The notes under the pieces were generated by a model. That model made no database searches, was not told where the DNA came from, and saw nothing but the letters and a program-made list of their open reading frames with translations. From Yinghuangia soli (GTDB lineage: Bacteria > Actinomycetota > Actinomycetes > Streptomycetales > Streptomycetaceae), in the NCBI RefSeq assembly GCF_021502675.1, contig NZ_JAKFHA010000018.1, positions 62,001-126,000 on the forward strand: 64,000 bases of DNA. Reading direction: 5' to 3'. A program made the position numbers and the translations under genes. Positions 48,984-56,261 of this stretch are shown in pieces. Each line of letters starts with the position of its first letter. Positions within the stretch are counted from its first letter, which is position 1.

Positions 48984-49660
48984 TCGGCGTCCCCTGCAGG
49001 TGCATCGTCGCCTGCAGCTGCTTGGTCTGCTCCGTCTCGTGTTGCTTCTTCGGCAGCTGCTGATGCTTCTCGGGCCTCTGCGGCGTGCGTGGGCAAAAAT
49101 GCCGGGGTGCCCGGGGTGCCCGGACCGCTCGGGGTGGTCGGCTGGACCGGGTGTACCGGGTGGAAGAGGGCGAAGACGAGCGACACGTCCGGGAGCGCCG
49201 GGTCGGACAGTGCCCGGTACTCGTCCGCAAGGGCCTGCAGGCGTGTCCCGAGTTCGGCGAACTGCTCGTCGGTGAGCCGCAGATGCGCCATCCGCACGTG
49301 CCGTGCGGTGTCCCCCGACGCCGCCTCCAGGTCCGCCACCGCGTGCCGCATCAGCACGTCGGGCCCGCCTTCGCCCGGATCCGGCAGGACGATCGACCGA
49401 GCGGCCATCGCGTAGTACCGCTCGGTGACGCCGCGTACCTTCCGGGTCCGTACGACCTTGATCAGGCCGGCCCGCTCCAGCAGCCGTACGTGGTAGCTGG
49501 AGCTGCCCTTGGCGAGCCCCACCCGGTCGGCGATCTGCGTGATCGTGGCGGGCTCGAAGCGGAGCACGGCCATGATCCGGTGGCGCGTGAGGTTGGAGAC
49601 GGCGCGGAGCTGCTCGTCCGTGGTGACGTGGAGCGTCTCGGGGAGATCGTCGGTGGGCAT
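48980..49660 (-). CDS. ArsR-type winged-helix regulator
   Basis: 226 residues. The N-terminal HTH spans LRAVSNLTRHRIMAVLRFEPATITQIADRVGLAKGSSSYHVRLLERAGLIKVVRTRKVRGVTERYYAM. It continues with a helical linker and an Ala/Glu/Pro-rich tail of ~60 residues (EASAAAEEATRDGADQAAAGDD). Such longer ArsR proteins often control adjacent MFS efflux genes. Coupled to the MFS gene by a GTGA overlap. An operator lies directly before ATG 49660. Confidence 0.92.
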   Translation of the reverse strand: MPTDDLPETLHVTTDEQLRAVSNLTRHRIMAVLRFEPATITQIADRVGLAKGSSSYHVRLLERAGLIKVVRTRKVRGVTERYYAMAARSIVLPDPGEGGPDVLMRHAVADLEAASGDTARHVRMAHLRLTDEQFAELGTRLQALADEYRALSDPALPDVSLVFALFHPVHPVQPTTPSGPGTPGTPAFLPTHAAEAREASAAAEEATRDGADQAAAGDDAPAGDAE

Positions 49661-49663
49661 GCG

Positions 49664-49696
49664 CCAATGGTCAAGACTTCTTGACTATTGGTCAAG
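49664..49696. promoter_or_regulatory. Operator of the ArsR/MFS operon
   Basis: Dyad CCAATGGTCAAG (49664-49675) and CTTGACTATTGG (49680-49691) around ACTT, one mismatch in 12. A third half-site GTCAAG follows at 49691-49696. On the minus strand TTGACC and GACCAT are spaced 17 bases, so the dyad covers the promoter and reaches to 3 bases before ATG 49660: an autorepression site. Confidence 0.82.
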
Positions 49697-49886
49697 GGGA
49701 ACGCGCGGACTTGCCGGCAGCGAAGGTCCGAAACACGCTCATTTGCGGTATTCCGCCATGCCCAGGACGGCGGCCGGCCGCATTGCGCGCGGAACCTGCC
49801 CGTACGCCTGCCTTGCCTCTGGTCCGCGGCTGCGCGGAGACGGATCATGGAAAGCGGGGGTCGACCCTGACCGCAGGAGGCACGTC

Positions 49887-50315
49887 ATGGGACAGGCACG
49901 CGAGGCCATGGACCGCCTCACCGAGGCGATGACGACAACCAGGAGCGCCGGCGCCATCGCGGAGTGCTTCGCACCGGACGCAGTGGCCAGCACGCCGGAC
50001 GGCGAGTTCCGCGGCCGCGACGCGATCGCCGACTACATGGCCGGCTTCGCCGTCGCCGTACCGGACAGCGAATTCGACCACGAGCACCGGTACGAGGCAG
50101 GCGACACCGCCGTCGACGAAGGCTGGCTCCACGGCACCAACACCGGCCCGCTGACCATGCCGGACGGCACCACCCTCGCACCCACCGGCAGGCCCATCCG
50201 CATCCACGGCTGCGACATCGCCACCGCCGAGGACGGCCGGATCGTCGACTACCGGCTCTACTTCGACCAGCTGGCCTTCCTCGAACAACTCGGCCTCGCT
50301 CCTGCAGCGGGCTGA
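49887..50315 (+). CDS. NTF2/SnoaL-like ester-cyclase-type protein
   Basis: 142 residues. ALTEAM-type first helix (MDRLTEAMTTTRSAGAIAECFAPDAVASTPDGEFRGRDAIADYMAGFAVAVPDSEFDHEHRYEAGDTAVDEGWLHGTNTGPL) and CDIATAEDGRIVDYRLYFDQLAFLEQLG are the SnoaL-like polyketide-cyclase-family layout. Function as an enzyme is unproven. AGGAGG precedes ATG 49887. Divergent from the ArsR/MFS operon across ~190 bases. Confidence 0.85.
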   Translation: MGQAREAMDRLTEAMTTTRSAGAIAECFAPDAVASTPDGEFRGRDAIADYMAGFAVAVPDSEFDHEHRYEAGDTAVDEGWLHGTNTGPLTMPDGTTLAPTGRPIRIHGCDIATAEDGRIVDYRLYFDQLAFLEQLGLAPAAG

Positions 50316-50800
50316 CGCTCAGTACTGCCGGGCCAAACCCGGACCGAGGGCGGCCGGGCGCAGCCGGGCTGAGCCGGGCCGGGCCGGTTGCAGACGCTTC
50401 CAACCGAGCCCGGCCGACACCACCGCGCCCGTCGCGCCGGTACGGGACCCCGAGCGCGCGTGTTCGACCTGAACGCCGAGCGCCGAGCGGACGCCCTCCG
50501 CACCCACGCGGACCCGCACGCTTGGCCGACGTTCGGACCGACGTTTCGCCCGTATATATGATGTAATCAACCGCTTCGGCGTGGCTCCCCGCCCGTCCGG
50601 CAGCAAGCACGTAGGCTCACTGGCCCGCGGCGGTCAGGCCCGCACGGTGTGCCAGACAAGGTTGGTTCGATGCCGAATCGAGTCCACGCTTCCCCGCACC
50701 ACGCAGAACCGGCGCCGCCCGCATCGCCGCCACCGACCCTCCCCCGCACCGTCCAGCCACCCGCCAATTCACCCACCAAGTCACCTGCCGAGGACGGACG
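50316..50800. other. Gap of 485 bases, no supported gene
   Basis: GGGC/CCGG-rich repeats near 50360-50400 and an isolated AT-rich word, TATATATGATGTAATC (50553-50568), that could be a promoter element. Frames through the gap give Arg/Pro-rich shadows only. Confidence 0.45.
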
Positions 50801-52123
50801 GTGAGCGGCGGCAGCGCCTGGGCAGGCGCCGCAGCAGCCGTCGCGACGGCCGGATACGCGCTGTGCTCGCGCCGGTTGACGACCACCCCGATCACGTCGG
50901 CCATGCTTTTCACCGGCATCGGCCTGCTGATCGGCCCCCTCGCTCTCGGCCTCATCGACCTCGCCCACGACGCAGGACCCGTCCTGGCCTTGGTCGAAGC
51001 CACCTTGACCGTCGTGCTGTTCACCGACGCGATGACCGTGCGTCGCAGCGACCTGCGTACCGAAGGGTTCGTCCCCCTGCGGCTGCTGACGATCGGGCTG
51101 CTGCTCACCATCGGCGCAGGCTGGCTGCTGGCCTGGCCGCTGCTGCCCGGCCTGACCGTGTGGGAACTGGCCCTGGTCGGCGTGATCCTGGCCCCGACCG
51201 ATGCCGCACTGGGCAAGACCTCGATCGCCGACCCGCGGGTCCCCCGGCTGGTACGCCACGGCCTGAAAGTCGAAAGCGGCCTGAACGACGGCATGGTCCT
51301 GCCGTTCTTCGTCCTCTTCCTCGCCGGCGTACCCGGCACCGCAGCTGCCGAGGAAGGCGCCGCCGGGACCTTCTGGCGCGCACTCGTCCTCAGCACCGCC
51401 ATCGGCGCGGCGGTCGGCCTGGTCGGCGGGACACTGCTGCCGCGCGCACAAGCCGCGCGGTGGGCAACCACCGGATGGGCGCAGGTGTTCATCCTCGCGG
51501 TCGCGGCCGCCGCGTACTTCCCGGCTGTCGCGGTCGACGGCAGCGGCTTCATCGCCGCATGGGTCGGCGGCTTCGCGTTCGCCGCAGCCATGCGCCGCAC
51601 CACCCCGCGCGACCGCGAGCCCCGCCCCGATCCGACGGCGACCGCCGAGTTCGCGGAACGACTCGGCGAACTCCTCACCGCGGTGAGCTTCCTGGTCTTC
51701 GGCGCCGTCCTGCTCGGCCCGGCCCTGCAGGACCTGACCTGGCGCATCGTGCTGTACGCCCTGCTCAGCCTCACCGTCGTCCGCATCATCCCGGTCGCCC
51801 TGTCCCTCCTGGGCACAGGGCTGCGCCTGCCCACCGTCCTGTACGCGGGCTGGTTCGGGCCGCGCGGCCTGGCCTCGATCGTCTTCGCGCTGCTCGTCGT
51901 CGAGGAAGGCGTCCCCGGCGTGGAACTCCTCGGCCAGGTGGTCGCCGTCACCGTCGGGCTGAGCGTCCTCCTGCACGGACTCACCGCCATCCCCCTCGCC
52001 ACCCGCTACAGCACCTGGCACGCCCACACCGCCCGAACCACCCCCACCCTGCGCGAAGGCGCCCCCGAACCGACCCCCGAACAAGACGACAGGCCGCAGC
52101 GCCCTCACCCGGCGGACGACTGA
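50801..52123 (+). CDS. CPA1-type cation/proton antiporter
   Basis: 440 residues, about 12 membrane helices. VGVILAPTDAALG contains the PTDAA motif and LKVESGLNDGMVLPFFVLF the ESGLND motif of NhaP-type Na+(K+)/H+ antiporters, whose aspartates bind the ion. YAGWFGPRGLASIVFALL is the conserved later helix. It acts at the cytoplasmic membrane in ion and pH homeostasis. GTG 50801 with GAGGA upstream. Followed at once by an IS remnant. Confidence 0.92.
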   Translation: MSGGSAWAGAAAAVATAGYALCSRRLTTTPITSAMLFTGIGLLIGPLALGLIDLAHDAGPVLALVEATLTVVLFTDAMTVRRSDLRTEGFVPLRLLTIGLLLTIGAGWLLAWPLLPGLTVWELALVGVILAPTDAALGKTSIADPRVPRLVRHGLKVESGLNDGMVLPFFVLFLAGVPGTAAAEEGAAGTFWRALVLSTAIGAAVGLVGGTLLPRAQAARWATTGWAQVFILAVAAAAYFPAVAVDGSGFIAAWVGGFAFAAAMRRTTPRDREPRPDPTATAEFAERLGELLTAVSFLVFGAVLLGPALQDLTWRIVLYALLSLTVVRIIPVALSLLGTGLRLPTVLYAGWFGPRGLASIVFALLVVEEGVPGVELLGQVVAVTVGLSVLLHGLTAIPLATRYSTWHAHTARTTPTLREGAPEPTPEQDDRPQRPHPADD

Positions 52124-52170
52124 AAACACCGGCCGCATCGCCACCCCGCACCATCGGCCGCCCCCCAGAC

Positions 52171-52845
52171 ATGACGGACGCCGAGTGGGCGCTGCTCGAA
52201 CCGCTGCTACCGGTCCCGGCCTGCGAGACGCAGGCCGGGACCGGCCGGAGAAGCACCCGCGCCGCGAAGTCGTCGCCGCGATCCACTACGTCGTCGACAC
52301 CGGCTGCAAATGGCGGGCGCTGCCCAGGGACTTCCCGCCGCCGCGGCCGTCAGCCGGGCCTCGCGCGGCTACGACGCGGCGAAGAAGATCAACGGACGCA
52401 AGCGGCACCTGATCGTCGACACCCACGGCCTGCTGCTATTCGTCGTGGTCACCCCGCCGACACCCCCGACCGCGTCGCGGCCAAGGAAGTCCTCTTCCGG
52501 CTCCGGCTGATGCACCCCGAGATCTCGATCTGCTGGGCCGACTCCGCCTACGGCGGACATCTGGTCCACTGGTCCAGGAAGTGGCTCGGGCTGACCCTGA
52601 AGACCGTCAACCGGCCCAAAGAACAGGTCGGGTTCGTGGCCCTGCCCCGCCGCTGGGTCGTAGGGAGAAGCCTGGCCTGGATCATGCACGCTCGCCCCCA
52701 CGCGCGGGACTACGAACGCCTCGTCCAACACGCCGAGAGCCTGCTGACGCTCGCGGCGATCACGCTGATGACCAGGTGCCTGACCCGGCGGCGCAAGACC
52801 CGCACCGCCAGCCCGGCGTCCCTGCTCCAGCCCAAGGCCGCCTGA
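52171..52845 (+). mobile_element. Decayed IS5-type transposase remnant
   Basis: Pieces of one DDE transposase are spread over three frames: MTDAEWALLEPLLP (52171 on), HPRREVVAAIHYVVDTGCKWRALPRDFPP, RGYDAAKKINGRKRHLIVDTHGLLLFVVVTPP, then LMHPEISICWADSAYGGHLV and LARDYERLVQ-like helices to TLMTRCLTRRRKTR. The order matches IS5/IS112-like transposases, but the segment between the N-terminal region and the KKINGRKRH block is deleted. Clearly inactive. Confidence 0.88.
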
Positions 52846-52923
52846 TCACCCGTCACCGTCGGGCCTCAGGAGTGGCGCCGGATCCTCGGCGACTAGGCGA
52901 ACTGGTCCTTCCCGTGCCGGGTG

Positions 52924-53790
52924 TCAGCGGCTGAGGTCGAACACGCTCCACTCGATGAACGGATCGGCCTGGACGTAGATCCTGCTTCCCCGGGCGACGA
53001 TCCGCCGGGGGCCGGGTGCAGAGCCGTCGGGCAGGGTGAGCAGGGCGACGTCCGTAGGCTCGACGGACGTTCCGGTGATCTCCGCGTAGGCGAGCCGGTT
53101 TCGGTTCCCGCCGTAGCCGCCGTAGAAGGCGACGCGCTCGCCGTGGACGGCCACCGCGTGGGCACCGCCGATGCGGTTCGCCCATATCTTGACGGGCTGG
53201 TCGGCGCGGTCGGGGCGTATCTCGACCAGCGGGAAGTCCGTGTAGGGGCACGCCCAGGCGGCGGTGCCCGACACGTTCAGGGCGTAGCAGTCGAAGAGTC
53301 CGGGGATGCCGGCGCCGTCGGAGGTCCAGGCGAGTCGGCCCGTGGCGCTCCAGCGGCGGATCCCGATGGGGTTCTCGTCGAAGTGCCCGACCCAGATACG
53401 GCCGGTCTCGTCGACGAGCAGGTGCTCGATGGCGTCCCCGACGGAGAACGACGCGGTCTCCCGACCGAGCGCGTCGAAGACCTGGACCTGGTCCCCGTCC
53501 TCGAACCGCCGGGCCCGCGGCGCGGCGACGACGAACCCGCCGTCGGGCAGGCGGTCCAGCTGCGGCCAGCGGGCCCGCACGGCACTCAGCTCGGTGAGTT
53601 CGACGCTGCCGCCCGGATCGACGGAGACAACCAGCGCGTCGAACGGCAGGACGTCGCCACCAGGCTGGGGAGCGTGTTCGGCAAGCAGCCAGTGCGCGGC
53701 GCCGAAGACGTCGACGGTACTGGTCAGGACGTGGTGGTCGTGGTGCGCCCGGGGAAGGCGGGCATAGGGCATGAGGGCAGTCTTCTGCAC
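52924..53790 (-). CDS. Beta-propeller-like hypothetical protein
   Basis: 288 residues of repeated beta strands: VQVFDALGRETASFSVGDAIEHLLVDETGRIWVGHFDEN, LFDCYALNVSGTAAWACPYTDFPLVEIRPD, AHAVAVHGERVAFYGGYGGNRNRLAYAEI. The GxIWVG-type blades suggest a propeller that binds a ligand or protein; no signal peptide. GTG 53790 has AGGAG eight bases upstream; ATG 53772 is an alternative. It lies between two IS5-type remnants in direct orientation, so it may have been carried in by them. Confidence 0.72.
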   Translation of the reverse strand: MQKTALMPYARLPRAHHDHHVLTSTVDVFGAAHWLLAEHAPQPGGDVLPFDALVVSVDPGGSVELTELSAVRARWPQLDRLPDGGFVVAAPRARRFEDGDQVQVFDALGRETASFSVGDAIEHLLVDETGRIWVGHFDENPIGIRRWSATGRLAWTSDGAGIPGLFDCYALNVSGTAAWACPYTDFPLVEIRPDRADQPVKIWANRIGGAHAVAVHGERVAFYGGYGGNRNRLAYAEITGTSVEPTDVALLTLPDGSAPGPRRIVARGSRIYVQADPFIEWSVFDLSR

Positions 53791-53970
53791 GAGTGGGCTC
53801 TCCTGGCTAGGCGGTCACGGCATCGGTCGGTCGCTGCGGTAAGCGGCGATCGGCGGCGCGCGAGCGGTGGAGAGCGGAACGGGGCACCTAGAGGGCACGG
53901 CCCTTTCTGGTTGTCATGAGGTGATCATCGTCGGTATCCCGATCCCATGACAAACCCTTTCGGCGTACCA

Positions 53971-54014
53971 CCCTCATTGATCGACGAAGCCGTCCAGGTC
54001 GGCCCCAATGAGGG
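53971..54014. repeat. Inverted repeat in the IS-flanked segment
   Basis: CCCTCATTG (53971-53979) and CAATGAGGG (54006-54014), perfect 9-bp arms with a 26-base loop. It lies in the promoter-side gap before the propeller gene and next to the second IS remnant. Could be an RNA stem or a recombination-site relic. Confidence 0.55.
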
Positions 54015-54100
54015 CTGCCCTCGTCGCGAAACGGGGAATTCGAAGGGCTCGTGAGGGCTGCAGCTCGGCTGCGCTCCACGGCGGGGTTCAGACACAGACA

Positions 54101-54426
54101 CTGATGCACCCCGAGATCTCGATCTGCTGGGCCGACTCCGCCTACTGGTCCACTGGTCCAGGAAGTGGCTCGGGCTGACGCTGAAGGCCGTCAACCGGCC
54201 CAAAGAACAGGTCGGGTTCGTCGTCCTGCCGCGTTGGGTGGTCGAGAGGTCCCTGGCCTGGATCATGCATGCCCGCCGCCACGCCCGGGGCTACGAACGC
54301 CTCGTCCAACACGCCGAGTCGCTGCTGACGCTCGCGGCAATCACGCTGATGACCCGGCGCCTGACCCGACGGCGCAAGACCCGCACCGCCGGCTCGGAGG
54401 CCGTCCTTCAGCGCGAGGCCGCGTGA
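54101..54426 (+). mobile_element. Second IS5-type transposase remnant (3' third only)
   Basis: Begins abruptly at CTGATGCACCCCGAGATCTC, exactly as at 52506, and continues to the transposase stop (ITLMTRRLTRRRKTRTAG) and ~25 bases beyond. It is closely similar to 52506-52845 but has a 10-base deletion after CTCCGCCTAC and a codon loss (LPRWVV versus LPRRWVV). Inactive, same orientation as the first. Confidence 0.88.
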
Positions 54427-54582
54427 TCAGCCTCCGCCGTCGGGCCTCGCACCACCGAACCGGTCCGGCTGGCGCCCCGCCTCGATGTTGATCCACAGCA
54501 CAGCCAGTTCGATCTGCCCCGGGCCCCGCTTCTTCGCCGCAGCCAAGACCTCGGCGGTCATGCCCTTCGGGCCTCGCGTCAT
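54427..54582 (-). CDS. Short hypothetical ORF, possibly truncated by the IS
   Basis: 51 residues: MTAEVLAAAKKRGPGQIELAVLWINIEAGRQPDRFGG core. Codon use is typical of real genes. Its ATG overlaps the upstream TGA as ATGA. The last ~30 bases coincide with the end of the IS-like sequence, so the natural C-terminus may have been replaced. Confidence 0.5.
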   Translation of the reverse strand: MTRGPKGMTAEVLAAAKKRGPGQIELAVLWINIEAGRQPDRFGGARPDGGG

Positions 54583-54986
54583 CGCGCGGGCGGGGAGTCG
54601 AGCTGAAAACCTTCGGACTCCTGCTTCATCACCGCGAAGGCCGACCTGCTGCGGTTGATCAGCTGGTCGTGGTGTCCGATATCGCGCACGAGCGTCGGAT
54701 AGCCCCACAAAGCGCGGACGTACGCCGTCGGGTCGAGCTCCGCGAAACCCCAGTTGGCCGGAAGCCGAGGATCCACCACCTCGAAGATTCCCAGCGGTTT
54801 CCAATTGGGTTTGCCGGTGTCGTCGATCACCAGGACACCCAACCCGGATGCCCACAGGGCCATGGCGTGTACGTAGTACTCGCGGCCCAATGTGATGTTG
54901 AACCTGGCTTCTGGGCGGTTCCCCGAGAGCCGCAGGAATTCGGCGGGGGCGTCAGCGCCCGTCGTACCGACACACAACACCTTCAT
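54579..54986 (-). CDS. Hypothetical protein
   Basis: 135 residues, alpha/beta (MKVLCVGTTGADAPAEFLRLSGNRPEARFNITLGREYYVHAMALWASGLGVLVIDDTG). NITLGREYYVHAMALW..GLxVLVxDD recalls streptomycete orphan proteins related to immunity clusters; no function known. GGGAG eight bases before ATG 54986. Operon with the short downstream ORF. Confidence 0.68.
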   Translation of the reverse strand: MKVLCVGTTGADAPAEFLRLSGNRPEARFNITLGREYYVHAMALWASGLGVLVIDDTGKPNWKPLGIFEVVDPRLPANWGFAELDPTAYVRALWGYPTLVRDIGHHDQLINRSRSAFAVMKQESEGFQLDSPPAR

Positions 54987-55095
54987 GACCCGCGTCTCCC
55001 TGGCGTTTTCCTGGACGCGGGTGACCGCGTCACGATGCTACGGGGTACCTCGAACAGGTTCCAGCAACTCATGGGGAGCCAACGACGGGACTGCC

Positions 55096-55293
55096 TCAGC
55101 CAAGGCACGTCGCCGCCACCAGCGCCGCAGCAGCCACCGCCTCGCCGCCGTAGTGCCGCCCGCGCCCGCCCGCGACGCGGTCCAATGCCTCACGCACCAA
55201 GGCCACCGCGCCGTCCGAATCTGCCGCACCCACCACATCGACCAAGTCCGCGGCGCTGTCGCTGTCGAACGGGCCCGTCCCCCATGAACCCAC
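55096..55293 (-). pseudogene. Truncated second copy of the DUF4259 gene
   Basis: 65 codons from GTG 55293: GSWGTGPFDSDSAADLVDVVG ... GRGRHYGGEAVAAAALVAATCLG, then stop. It matches the first half of the 131-residue protein at 38.5-38.9 kb. Upstream DNA to about 55405 also matches that gene's promoter region (GATCACTC, GACCGTACCG, CGACGCAGCC). The 3' half is missing. Confidence 0.8.
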
Positions 55294-55428
55294 GGCTGTT
55301 CCCTTCAAGATCACTCGGCTGGCACGAGACCGTACCGCCGACGTCCGACGCAGCCATGGGAAGCCCGAATCAGCCTGGACGTCGTACGTGCGCCGGGGCC
55401 GCCGTCGGCGTTCGCGGCGTCCTCGGCG

Positions 55429-55635
55429 GTGCTCCACGTCGCCTCCGGCGGGGTCACGCCGCGACCGCTGCCCTCGTCCGACGAACTCGACGAGGCGACC
55501 TGCAAGGTCGTGCACGGCTTGGCTGATCTAGCTGCAGCCACCTGGCGATGGGGCAACCTCAGCATGATGCTCAGCCCGTACAACCTCCCCGCTGATCGAG
55601 CGGCATGCAGGCGGTACGCCGGACTGGCCGAGTAG
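55429..55635 (+). CDS. Possible small protein or gene fragment
   Basis: 68 residues: RPLPSSDELDEATCKVVHGLADLAAATWRWGNLSMMLSPYNLPADRAACRRYAGLAE. Coding-like third positions and a helical composition, but no clear ribosome site. No family recognised. May be the end of a longer lost gene. Confidence 0.4.
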   Translation: MLHVASGGVTPRPLPSSDELDEATCKVVHGLADLAAATWRWGNLSMMLSPYNLPADRAACRRYAGLAE

Positions 55636-55729
55636 TGTGTGCCGGCGCCGCTCGGGAGGGCGGCGCCGGGAACGCCGGATCGTGACGGTCGCGTTGTTCC
55701 GGGTTCCGGGCGTCTGCACTGGGGAGCGA

Positions 55730-56215
55730 ATGAGGCGCACGCCGATTCCGAGGAACGTGGCGGTGGTTGCCGCCGTGGTTGCGGTTCTTGCCTCCTGCGG
55801 GGCCGAGAAGTCCAAGCCGGTCCACGCCTACGACGTCGCCGACGTCCGGACCGACCGCGGCCCTGTCGAGACGCGCTTCCCCGAGCTGGGCACGCTTGCC
55901 GAGGTGACCTGGATCGGCTCGGCATGGGGCTCCGTCCCAGGGCGCGTCGACGTCCCCGGGCCGACGGACGTCAGGGTCGTCGGTGTGGCAACGCTGTCTC
56001 CAGGCGACCTGGACAGGCTCGCCGGCCGGTATGCCTGGGCCACGTGCGGCGTCACCCCCGGCAACGTTCCCAAGCCGCTGGTCGCAGCCGTGGGCAAGAG
56101 CAGCACGTGGTGCGAGGACGAGGCGCTTGTGCGGCAGGTCGATGCGGATTCGTCGTGGTCGCTGCTGCTCGACAAGGCGCGTGGTGTCGTCTACTTCGAC
56201 TCCACCAACATGTAG
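55730..56215 (+). CDS. Putative lipoprotein
   Basis: 161 residues. Signal peptide with lipobox VLASCG (Cys near residue 23) predicts a lipid-anchored extracellular protein. The mature part has two cysteines (ATCGVTP, STWCEDE) that could pair, and a beta-rich body ending ARGVVYFDSTNM. No family recognised. ATG 55730 (start MRRTPIPRN) is preceded by GGGAGCGA. Confidence 0.72.
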   Translation: MRRTPIPRNVAVVAAVVAVLASCGAEKSKPVHAYDVADVRTDRGPVETRFPELGTLAEVTWIGSAWGSVPGRVDVPGPTDVRVVGVATLSPGDLDRLAGRYAWATCGVTPGNVPKPLVAAVGKSSTWCEDEALVRQVDADSSWSLLLDKARGVVYFDSTNM

Positions 56216-56261
56216 GGGCGGCGCGCCGAGGCCGGGGGCGGGTGAGGGGTCGGGCTTTGCG

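Noticed and set aside
47392-49415. Overlapping plus-strand frames across the MFS/ArsR operon
   Set aside because: Arg/Gly-rich shadows; minus-strand genes have clear membrane helices and an HTH.
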